This document shows, piece after piece, positions 57,105-64,000 of a DNA stretch of 64,000 nt; position 1 is the first letter of the stretch, and every line of letters starts with the position of its first letter. A model generated the notes under the pieces. That model worked only from the letters and a program-made list of their open reading frames with translations, did not search any database and was not told the DNA's origin. The translations under genes and the position numbers were made by a program. This stretch comes from Vibrio sp. PID17_43 (GTDB lineage: Bacteria > Pseudomonadota > Gammaproteobacteria > Enterobacterales > Vibrionaceae). Location: contig NZ_LIXM01000004.1 in assembly GCF_002608565.1 (NCBI RefSeq), forward strand, positions 1 through 64,000, given 5' to 3'.

Positions 57105-57122
57105 AAAGAAAGCGCTTTCTTT
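57105..57122. promoter_or_regulatory. LacI-family operator, site 3 (GH17)
   Basis: AAAGAAAGCGCTTTCTTT, identical to sites 1 and 4, 40 bases upstream of the GH17 start codon. Confidence 0.82.
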
Positions 57123-57260
57123 GGCGAGCGTTCAATTTTTCTTGATGTGTGGTATCTACGATGTATCTCGGTCACTTATTACAGTCTTCACAGACATAAA
57201 AGAGACAATACATATCTACATCATAATGTCATTAACAAACAAAAACGTGAGACACCCCAT

Positions 57261-57278
57261 AAAGAAAGCGCTTTCTTT
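57261..57278. promoter_or_regulatory. LacI-family operator, site 4 (GH17/lacI)
   Basis: Identical 18-bp palindrome, 156 bp from site 3 in the divergent GH17-lacI region. It could serve lacI autoregulation as well as looping with site 3. Confidence 0.82.
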
Positions 57279-57353
57279 ATGCATTGATCACATGACGTAC
57301 AAAATATTAATAAAATTGGGTGCCGTGATAATTAGGCTGGAACAAATTGTGTA

Positions 57354-57387
57354 ATTGTGATGTTTTCTCTTTAGCTATCATCACAAT
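57354..57387. promoter_or_regulatory. Inverted repeat upstream of lacI
   Basis: ATTGTGATG (57354-57362) and CATCACAAT (57379-57387) are perfect 9-bp arms 16 bases apart. Each arm contains a CRP-like half-site (TGTGA/TCACA), but CRP needs 6-base spacing. It lies 46 bases before the lacI start and may be a separate regulatory site or a leader hairpin. Confidence 0.4.
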
Positions 57388-57432
57388 ACAAGTAATATGG
57401 TGCCTATTATGTAGAGGATAAGGTACTTCCCG

Positions 57433-58437
57433 TTGATCACAATTAAAGAAGTCTCTGAGTTGGCTAATGTGTCTCAGTCGACCGTCTCTCGCGTACTAAA
57501 TGGACACCCTACGGTTAAAGAAGTTAATCGAAAAAAAGTATTTGATGCCATTGAGAAGCTTGGCTACAAACCCAATGCATTTGCCCAAGCTCTCGCATCG
57601 AGTCGTTCAAACAGTATTGGTATGCTTGTCGGGTCGTTAGATGGCCCATTTTATGGACCATTAATGCACAATGCTGAAAACACTGTTCGTGATAGCAACA
57701 ATCACCTGATCGTTACCAGCGGTTTAGAGTCACACGCAAGAGAAATTGATTCGATCAACTTCTTGCGCTCCAAACAAGTCGATGGACTGATTATCCATTC
57801 AGATATGTTATCTGACGATGAGTTGATTGATGTCATTGAGAAGAATCCCGCGACCATCGTACTCAACCGTTATATTCCAGAAGTTGCCAATAAATGCATT
57901 TTTATCGATAACGAACTGGGGGGCTATCTCGCCACAAAACACATGCTAGAGCGTGGGCATACTAAAGTGGCCTGCATCACAGGTCAGCTAAGTAAAATTG
58001 ACAGTCGTGATCGTTTGCAAGGTTACCGCCATGCACTAACTGAATTTGGGATAGAATTTGACACGAACCTGATAGTCGAGGGCCGCTTTGACCATGAGGA
58101 GCGCGGATTAAACCACACGTGTGCCCGCCGTTTACTAGAACGAGACTCGAACATTACCGCCATTTTCTGCCATAACGACAACATTGCATTAGCGGTGTAC
58201 GACGTCGCCTATGAGCGCGGCTTAGAAATCGGACGCGATATTTCCGTTGTCGGTTTTGATAACGACAGCCACAGCCAACACATGCGGCCAAAACTGACAA
58301 CGGTAAACTTCCCGGTTCGAGAAATGGGGATTGAAGCGGCGAAAGGAGTGATTGCTTTGGTCAACAAGCAAGACTACTCACTCAAACATAAATTAACACC
58401 AGAGTTAATCGTACGCGAGTCTGTCAGAGATCGTTAA
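57433..58437 (+). CDS. LacI-family repressor of the glucan locus
   Basis: A 334-residue LacI/GalR protein: HTH with EVSELANVSQSTVSRVLNGH (about residues 5-24) and hinge GYKPNAFAQALAS, then a periplasmic-binding-protein-like sugar domain (SIGMLVGSL, VVGFDNDSHSQHMRPKLTTV). TTG is the probable start, since the HTH begins immediately after it and no ATG or GTG lies upstream in a suitable place. It is divergent from GH17 with two operators between, so it likely controls the glucan genes through the GAAAGCGCTTTC palindrome. Effector not known. Confidence 0.9.
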   Translation: MITIKEVSELANVSQSTVSRVLNGHPTVKEVNRKKVFDAIEKLGYKPNAFAQALASSRSNSIGMLVGSLDGPFYGPLMHNAENTVRDSNNHLIVTSGLESHAREIDSINFLRSKQVDGLIIHSDMLSDDELIDVIEKNPATIVLNRYIPEVANKCIFIDNELGGYLATKHMLERGHTKVACITGQLSKIDSRDRLQGYRHALTEFGIEFDTNLIVEGRFDHEERGLNHTCARRLLERDSNITAIFCHNDNIALAVYDVAYERGLEIGRDISVVGFDNDSHSQHMRPKLTTVNFPVREMGIEAAKGVIALVNKQDYSLKHKLTPELIVRESVRDR

Positions 58438-58462
58438 GCTTCTGATTTTAAACGTTGTCAAT

Positions 58463-58496
58463 AAAAAGGCCCCGATATGATATCGGGGCCTTTTTT
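58463..58496. terminator. Bidirectional terminator between lacI and phosphorylase
   Basis: AAAAGGCCCCGATAT/ATATCGGGGCCTTTT, a 15-bp perfect stem, flanked by A- and T-runs on both sides. Confidence 0.92.
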
Positions 58497-58509
58497 GTAT
58501 CGGTTTTGT

Positions 58510-61500
58510 TTATGGGCGTAATAATGCTTCCGGAATGGACACCACCACTTTCTCAATCTCTCCTGAACGAGCAAAGATAGGGTTGCTCAGCTCTTTCGAG
58601 ATAACGAGGCTATCCACCACAAGACACTCACCTGTTGATTTGGTGAGCATCACTCCCGCTTGTTTATCAGCCCCCACGACCTTATAAATAAATGGTACTT
58701 GACAGAGGGTAAATGCCAATTGATCTTTTTCAACCACATAACTTTGCGTATTGCCCGCCACGCTTTGACAAGAGAACGATGCTGGCTCAGTCAGGAATTC
58801 ATTACGATTGAGCAATCGAGGATCGATACGAATTTCACCGTTTTCCACCATAATACCGAGCTCAGTAAAGCGCGTGATCACTTCTTCTTTCACTTGACCA
58901 GTCATGCCCGGTTGCTGCGCACCAGCATGCTTTGGCGTGTGCGAGTATGGGTCAGTTGGGAATGCGCCGTAATTTTCTGGTGTTTTATTAAAGCCAATAC
59001 CAGCGCGTACGCGGTAGTAGTATTCCGCTAACTTTTGCGTTTCTTCGCTATTGGCATCAAGTTCACGCGCCACCAAGTAGTTTTCTTGCACAGCAAGCAA
59101 TAGCTTGGAAACCATATGCCAGTAGATACTACCCAGTCCTTCGTAACCAAACATGGTGCCTGAGCGGCCAGTAAACGCTTTGTGATTGAATACTTCTTCG
59201 TAAAGCGCCTCTACCCCTTCCCAGTCTTCATCTGTCGCGTCGGCGTAATCACCACACAACTTGTGGATTTGCGCTTTCAAGTAGCCATTGTTTTCTAGGC
59301 TCGCATGAAAGTGGAATTGACCTTGCGCATCAGCCATCACCAAACGTTGATCGCCTTTGCCCAACATTTTGCTTAGCACTGGTATCGCGCTAATTTGCTC
59401 CTCGGTCAGGCAATTCTTATTCATGAATGCACTTAAGTCACGATCTGGATACAACATGAAGCTGTCTTGATCTTCGCGATACATCTCGCTAGCGAATAGG
59501 TTATCCAGTAAGGTCACCGCTTGTGCTGGTGTAAGTACACCTGCACTTAATACTGCAACTTGACCTTCCAACATTGGGTACAACTCTTCAACCTGCAGGC
59601 TTTCTGCTGAGTAAGTCAGAATGTTGTACGCATTGTACAACCCATCTTCGCGTAAGTTGCTAGCAATGCTGGCATCCAATACCGTTAAGCTCACCTCAAG
59701 CAGCTGCTGAATCGCTGATGCTTCTACTGTCGTCTTGCCAGAAAAGCCATTTACACGGTAAACACGTTGACGGAAATCTTCTGCGGCTTTTTCTAGCTGA
59801 GTCAGAATCGCTTTGCGGGTTTGGCGCGTCACCGTTTCTTGACGGATCTCTTTTGCTGCCTCAGACAGAATACGTGTGGTTGAAAGTAACCATTCGAACA
59901 CCTCTTTCGACATGCTGACGGAAGCAGGCGCATCGGCAAGCAGTTGCTGCAAAAAGGCAATATAACGACGCATGTAATATAACGTGACCATCGACAAACC
60001 ATTGCCGACAATAGCGTTGTTGGCATCGTTCCATTCCGGACGCTGGGTATTCAGCCAAATACCGCCATCCAGAACCAAGTTGCTGAGCTTCGCCAACAGT
60101 GGCACTAGCACTTTCTCGGTCAAGTTAACCATGTAAATGTCGTTGTCACGACCAAGAACCAATCGACCATCGCTGCCCATTGCATCAACGCGTTGTTCGA
60201 TACTGTGTTGCAGCTCATCATTGAAGGTCACGGTGTCTTTCGGATTGTCGAACAGCTTCTCAACATCGCACAACTCGTAAGGCACGTTGGCGTAGCTGAA
60301 GATATCTGACTGCATCAGTGCAAGTAGGTCTTCACGCTGATATTTATCTGCGAGTTCTAAGAACTTGAGCAAGTAGATGATTTGGTGATCCCCCCAGTAA
60401 CCGATGTTACTCCATGGGTCATCCGCCTCTAGCATTTCCCAGTCAATGCCGTCTTTGGTGATGCGATATGGGTTGTAGCCGTCCATTGTAGATGCGTTCA
60501 CAAACTTCGCTAAGAAAGATGGAATGAAGCCAGGATAGCTAAGCGCAATCGCCTCCCAGTTTTGGAAGATATCACGCCAGTTGCCTTGATAAGAAAGCAA
60601 ACGCTCACCATTGTCGTCTTTAAGTTTGATTTCATAGTGGTTCCAAGGGCGGCTTGGATCGCCATGACGACGACCGAATGTCAGCGGCAGATATTCGTAG
60701 CTTAAACGGATTAACTGCGCATCTTCACTTTGCTTGGCCAGGCTGACAAGCTCTGTATGGGTAAACTGATCCGGTAGGTCGGCGAACAACCCGACGTGAC
60801 GCTCAAACACAATGCGGTTGGCGTTGCGAATCGTCGCTAGCACATCTTTCTTGTCTAACGTGTAGTTGTTTTCAAATACCCCACCGCGCATGTTATTAAA
60901 CAGTACGTTGGCGTAGTGGTGTACGCTGGTTGCTTCTTCAGCCGTAATTTGCCACGCATCTGCGCCAGACATCAAACTGATCAATTCTTGCTGGTTGGCA
61001 GCAATGCTCTGCTCAACTACTTCCGTCATGTTGATTGGCTGGACAAGACGGTGGCGCATCGCCGTAACATCACTGTGATTCTTGTCGATATCCGCAATAA
61101 TCAACCAAGACTTGTTCTGATTTGCGTCGAGCTTAATAGACTTGTGGATCAAGTAGCTACCACGCACCCCTTTAGTTAGGGTTTCGTTACTAATTTCACG
61201 ACCTTGACGGAACGCGCTCACTTGTTCGCTGCTCAATAGACGCTGACCGTAATCATTGTCGATACTGAACACGGTGGTTGCGAGCAAGGATTCGGCAGGC
61301 TCGGCACGATCACTGAGTTTCGCGTACATGGTGAAGAGCGCAAGTGAGCTACCATCGAGCAACTCATTCCACTTGTAAGCATCCACTAATGCACTCCGTG
61401 TTTGCAATGCCGACAATGGCGCACCAGATGGCAATAGGTTTTGCAGACCATCAATTAGCTCCATCTCTCGAGCCTTACCTGATAGGTCCGTGATTTGTGA

Positions 61501-61959
61501 GCGACGAACAAAACCAAACTCTTCACTGGTGTTCCAGCTGTATTGGAACTTTAGTTGTAACGTATGGTTAAGCTCTTCAAAAACAATCTTGTCACCAATG
61601 GTGTTTTTGTACAGATGACGCTCAACTTGGTACAACCCATCGTGATGGCGATTGAACGGTTCCCACATGGCAACGCCTTGCTCACCTGCGACTTTGATGA
61701 TGGTTTTCGAACCAGTGTTTTCCGCACTCTCATGGATGTGGTCGACGGATTTGTATGGAAACAGCGCGTTCTCTGGACGAATGCGTCCCGCAGATAAGCT
61801 ACCAGTGGATGAGATGAATAACCAGTGATCGCTAGCAGAAACCACACTGATGAAAAACGGGTTCATTTGGTCGACGTGAGAAATCTTGTAGTAACGTTCA
61901 CCGTCTAAATCAACGAAACTTCCCTCTACGGTTGGGCTAGAAAAATGTTCAAAATTCAT
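58510..61959 (-). CDS. Very large GH94-like glycoside phosphorylase, probably a GH149-type beta-1,3-oligoglucan phosphorylase
   Basis: A 1149-residue cytoplasmic enzyme (no signal peptide). A beta-sandwich N-terminal domain (YYKISHVDQMNPFFISVVSA, NLLPSGAP) precedes an (alpha/alpha)6 barrel with IGYWGDHQIIYLLKFLE and PEWNDANNA; Asp645 in EWND aligns by pattern with the general acid in the DWND motif of GH94 cellobiose phosphorylases. GH94 cellobiose phosphorylases are about 800 residues; the extra length fits the beta-1,3-glucan phosphorylase family GH149. It would release glucose 1-phosphate from imported laminari-oligosaccharides. Start has GGAAGAA upstream. An operator half-length palindrome precedes it. 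Confidence 0.75.
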   Translation of the reverse strand: MNFEHFSSPTVEGSFVDLDGERYYKISHVDQMNPFFISVVSASDHWLFISSTGSLSAGRIRPENALFPYKSVDHIHESAENTGSKTIIKVAGEQGVAMWEPFNRHHDGLYQVERHLYKNTIGDKIVFEELNHTLQLKFQYSWNTSEEFGFVRRSQITDLSGKAREMELIDGLQNLLPSGAPLSALQTRSALVDAYKWNELLDGSSLALFTMYAKLSDRAEPAESLLATTVFSIDNDYGQRLLSSEQVSAFRQGREISNETLTKGVRGSYLIHKSIKLDANQNKSWLIIADIDKNHSDVTAMRHRLVQPINMTEVVEQSIAANQQELISLMSGADAWQITAEEATSVHHYANVLFNNMRGGVFENNYTLDKKDVLATIRNANRIVFERHVGLFADLPDQFTHTELVSLAKQSEDAQLIRLSYEYLPLTFGRRHGDPSRPWNHYEIKLKDDNGERLLSYQGNWRDIFQNWEAIALSYPGFIPSFLAKFVNASTMDGYNPYRITKDGIDWEMLEADDPWSNIGYWGDHQIIYLLKFLELADKYQREDLLALMQSDIFSYANVPYELCDVEKLFDNPKDTVTFNDELQHSIEQRVDAMGSDGRLVLGRDNDIYMVNLTEKVLVPLLAKLSNLVLDGGIWLNTQRPEWNDANNAIVGNGLSMVTLYYMRRYIAFLQQLLADAPASVSMSKEVFEWLLSTTRILSEAAKEIRQETVTRQTRKAILTQLEKAAEDFRQRVYRVNGFSGKTTVEASAIQQLLEVSLTVLDASIASNLREDGLYNAYNILTYSAESLQVEELYPMLEGQVAVLSAGVLTPAQAVTLLDNLFASEMYREDQDSFMLYPDRDLSAFMNKNCLTEEQISAIPVLSKMLGKGDQRLVMADAQGQFHFHASLENNGYLKAQIHKLCGDYADATDEDWEGVEALYEEVFNHKAFTGRSGTMFGYEGLGSIYWHMVSKLLLAVQENYLVARELDANSEETQKLAEYYYRVRAGIGFNKTPENYGAFPTDPYSHTPKHAGAQQPGMTGQVKEEVITRFTELGIMVENGEIRIDPRLLNRNEFLTEPASFSCQSVAGNTQSYVVEKDQLAFTLCQVPFIYKVVGADKQAGVMLTKSTGECLVVDSLVISKELSNPIFARSGEIEKVVVSIPEALLRP

Positions 61960-61979
61960 AATGTTCTTCCAATATTTAT

Positions 61980-61991
61980 GAAAGCGCTTTC
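61980..61991. promoter_or_regulatory. LacI-family operator, site 5 (phosphorylase)
   Basis: GAAAGCGCTTTC, the 12-bp core of the operator, 21 bases before the phosphorylase start codon in the 65-base gap after oppF. It indicates that the phosphorylase gene can be controlled separately from the transporter genes. Confidence 0.7.
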
Positions 61992-62024
61992 GAAAAGCAC
62001 TTTTTTTAGACTAATTCGAGTGCT

Positions 62025-63008
62025 TTATCCGAGGTGATGGCAACGAGCGTAATGGTCTTCGGCGACTTTGGTCGGTTCGGGCACAGATTGTGTGCACACT
62101 TCGGTCGCTTTAAGGCAGCGGGTGGCAAACGGGCACCCTACACTGCTTGGCTTCCACAATGGGATATCGCCTTTCTTCGCCGTAAGCTCACGTTTTCCTG
62201 AGTTACCCACCTCTGGTACGGCGGATAACAGCAGCTGTGAATATGGGTGCTGCGGATTTTGTGTCACGTTATCACTATTGCCCCACTCAACCATATGGCC
62301 AACGTACATCACGGCCGTTTTCTCAGCAAAGTAGCGCGCAGTAGCGATATCGTGAGTAATGTACATAAAGGAGATGCCGTGCTTATCTTTCAAATCTGAC
62401 ATCAAGTTTAAGATACCTAAGCGCACTGACACATCGAGCATTGAGATAGGCTCATCAGCCAGAATGACTTCTGGATCAACCGCAATCGCACGGGCAATCG
62501 CCACACGTTGACGCTGGCCACCACTGAGTTCGTGCGGGTACTTTTCTGCCGTCTCTTTCACCGGAGAAAGACCTACCAGCTCAAGCAACTCGTACACTAA
62601 TTTTGGAATTGCGTGCTTCTCTGCGCGGTTATGAATCATCAACGGACGAGCAATGTGATGATAAATAGTATGCACTGGGTTTAACGAACCAAATGGGTCT
62701 TGGAAAATCATCTGAACCTGACGTGCGTATTCCAGTTCACCATGCTCTTTGATGTACTCACCGAGATCCTGACCTTTAAAAGTCACATTACCATCGGTTT
62801 TATCGTAGATACGAGTCAGTATGCGAGCACCGGTACTTTTTCCCGATCCTGATTCGCCCACGATAGCGAGCGCTTCGCCTTTACGCAGTTCAAATGATAC
62901 ATCGTTAACCGCACGCATCAGATTGCTTTTTGCAGACTGACCAAGTGGAAAGTCTTTCACCAGATTCTTTACTGAGAGAATCACTTCTGGGGTAGTTACA
63001 TTGTCCAT
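62025..63008 (-). CDS. Opp/Dpp-type ABC transporter ATPase (OppF-like), probable oligosaccharide importer
   Basis: A 327-residue ATPase. Walker A GESGSGKST, Q-loop MIFQDPFGSLNP, signature LSGGQRQR and Walker B VILADEPISMLD are intact, and the C-terminal Cys region (GCPFATRCLKATEVC) is typical of OppF/DppF. Proteins of this class move peptides but in vibrios also cellobiose and chitobiose. Its place directly before the phosphorylase gene argues for laminari-oligosaccharide transport. It starts 13 bases after the oppD-like gene. Confidence 0.88.
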   Translation of the reverse strand: MDNVTTPEVILSVKNLVKDFPLGQSAKSNLMRAVNDVSFELRKGEALAIVGESGSGKSTGARILTRIYDKTDGNVTFKGQDLGEYIKEHGELEYARQVQMIFQDPFGSLNPVHTIYHHIARPLMIHNRAEKHAIPKLVYELLELVGLSPVKETAEKYPHELSGGQRQRVAIARAIAVDPEVILADEPISMLDVSVRLGILNLMSDLKDKHGISFMYITHDIATARYFAEKTAVMYVGHMVEWGNSDNVTQNPQHPYSQLLLSAVPEVGNSGKRELTAKKGDIPLWKPSSVGCPFATRCLKATEVCTQSVPEPTKVAEDHYARCHHLG

Positions 63009-63021
63009 TCATCTCTCCCGA

Positions 63022-63975
63022 TTACATCAAATGGCAGGACACTAGATTGCCATTGCTAACTGGCACCAGTGTTGGATCGCTCTTCTCGCACTGTGCAAAA
63101 CATTCATTACAGCGTGCTTGGAAGTTACACCCTTGCGGGATCTTAAGTAGGTTCACAGGGTTGCCGGGAATGCCATAAAGGCGTTCTTTTGGCCCATGAA
63201 TGGTTGGGAATGATGAGATCAAACCTTTGGTATACGGATGTTGTGGGTCGCCAAATACATTTTTCGCGTCACCCAACTCAATCAGATTACCGGCATACAT
63301 CACACCAATACGATCAGCAATCTCTCCCATCAAGCTCAAATCGTGACTGATGAACAGAATCGAGAAGCCGAACTTACTCTTGAGTTCGTACAATTCATTG
63401 AGGATTTCACGCTCAACCACCACATCAAGAGCGGTGGTTGGCTCGTCCATAATGATCAGTTTTGGCTCTAGAGCCAATGCGATCGCGATGACAACGCGTT
63501 GGCGCATGCCACCACTCAATTGGTGTGGAAAACTTGCCATGCGATCGCCGTGAATACCGACGATGCCAAGTAGCTCAACCGCTCTACCATAGGCTTCTTT
63601 ATAAGTGGTTTTACGGTGCGCCAAAATCACATCGGTGAGCTGTTCACCAATGGTGATCACTGGGTTGAGTGAATTCATTGCACTTTGGAATACTACTGAC
63701 ACGTCATTCCAACGGAATTTACGCAACTGTCTGTCGTTCATTTTCAGTACGTCCTGACCTTTGTAGAGAATTTCTCCTTCAGAGATCAGTGCAGGGGCTT
63801 TGTGCAAACGAGAGATGGCAAATGCCAACGTACTCTTGCCACAACCAGACTCACCCGCAATACCTAGCGTTTCACCCGGCGCAATGCTGATACTGACGTT
63901 GTTTACGGCACGAGCCACACCATTTGGTGACACGTAATCGACGCATAGGTTATTAATTTCTAATAAGTTGCTCAT
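63022..63975 (-). CDS. Opp/Dpp-type ABC transporter ATPase (OppD-like), probable oligosaccharide importer
   Basis: A 317-residue ATPase with Walker A GESGCGKST, Q-loop VVFQSAMNSLNPV, signature LSGGMRQR, Walker B LIIMDEPTTALD and the Cys-rich C-terminal region (GCNFQARCNECFAQCE) seen in OppD/DppD, where it may hold an iron-sulfur cluster. It pairs with the OppF-like protein; both would energise permeases encoded beyond the window's right edge. GAGG lies about seven bases before ATG. Confidence 0.88.
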   Translation of the reverse strand: MSNLLEINNLCVDYVSPNGVARAVNNVSISIAPGETLGIAGESGCGKSTLAFAISRLHKAPALISEGEILYKGQDVLKMNDRQLRKFRWNDVSVVFQSAMNSLNPVITIGEQLTDVILAHRKTTYKEAYGRAVELLGIVGIHGDRMASFPHQLSGGMRQRVVIAIALALEPKLIIMDEPTTALDVVVEREILNELYELKSKFGFSILFISHDLSLMGEIADRIGVMYAGNLIELGDAKNVFGDPQHPYTKGLISSFPTIHGPKERLYGIPGNPVNLLKIPQGCNFQARCNECFAQCEKSDPTLVPVSNGNLVSCHLM

Positions 63976-63976
63976 C

Positions 63977-64000
63977 TTAAACCTCGGCGCTTATCTGCTT
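63977..64000 (-). CDS. 3' end of the preceding transporter gene (partial)
   Basis: The minus-strand frame entering from the right edge ends KQISAEV and a TAA stop one base before the OppD-like ATG. Tight spacing and operon order suggest the tail of an OppC-type permease, but only seven residues are visible. Confidence 0.4.
   Translation of the reverse strand, partial: KQISAEV

Noticed and set aside
57354..57387. CRP binding site upstream of lacI
   Set aside because: The half-sites look right but are 16 bases apart instead of 6, so a classic CRP dimer site is not supported.

Overview
The window looks like chromosomal DNA of a marine Vibrio, probably of the Harveyi/parahaemolyticus group. This rests on the rRNA operon leader at the left edge, the mid-40s GC content judged by eye, and the gene families present: paired spuI/puuA polyamine genes, a LamB-type porin, a chitin-type LPMO and frmAB. 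Nothing here is a complete phage, transposon, integron or CRISPR array. The species call is inference.

Left part (1-14.3 kb): the window opens just upstream of a minus-strand rRNA operon, of which only promoters P1 and P2 and the boxA leader lie inside. Housekeeping and small accessory genes follow: a DUF3087 membrane protein, a TrmY-like SPOUT methyltransferase, a TldD/PmbA protease pair, a TPP riboswitch with thiD, PgpB-like phosphatase, GNAT, M3 peptidase, two VOC proteins and a macrodomain protein. This stretch is notable for gene decay: a thiE tail behind thiD, a HAD gene with two frameshifts, a monooxygenase lacking its N-terminus, a CZB-domain remnant and a glucosidase C-terminal remnant. 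A 9-mer (CTTGGGTAT) recurs five times in the first 11.2 kb, twice inside a perfect inverted repeat.

Polyamine and beta-alanine region (14.3-31.7 kb): minus-strand genes encode a class I amidotransferase, MmsA and BauA, with a divergent cupin regulator and puuC. Then come an Hsp20 gene, a puuR-potIHGF-spuC-spuI block on the minus strand, and divergent puuA-puuB. Together they encode import of putrescine/spermidine, two entry routes (direct transamination by SpuC, gamma-glutamylation by PuuA/SpuI then PuuB and PuuC), and beta-alanine conversion via malonate semialdehyde to acetyl-CoA. No PuuD is present; the amidotransferase at 14297-15037 is the candidate hydrolase.

Middle part (31.8-46.9 kb): SMR-like protein, HAD-IB phosphatase, secreted AA10 LPMO with chitin-binding module, Lrp/LysE pair, siderophore-interacting protein with a candidate Fur box, LysR, CAT-like acetyltransferase, glutathione-dependent formaldehyde detoxification (frmA, frmB), DUF805, Cof-type HAD, an RluA-type pseudouridine synthase with a long N-terminal extension, DyP peroxidase and a MATE exporter.

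Right part (47-64 kb): a beta-1,3-glucan (laminarin) utilisation locus. It has outer-membrane lipoprotein glucanases (GH16, GH17), a LamB-type porin, an Opp-type ABC transporter entering from the right edge, a cytoplasmic domain-swapped GH3 beta-glucosidase, a very large (1149 aa) GH94-like/GH149-like phosphorylase, and AraC and LacI regulators. Five copies of a palindrome centred on GAAAGCGCTTTC sit upstream of the porin, GH17/lacI and phosphorylase genes and define a probable LacI-family regulon. This is the most coherent and interesting system in the window.
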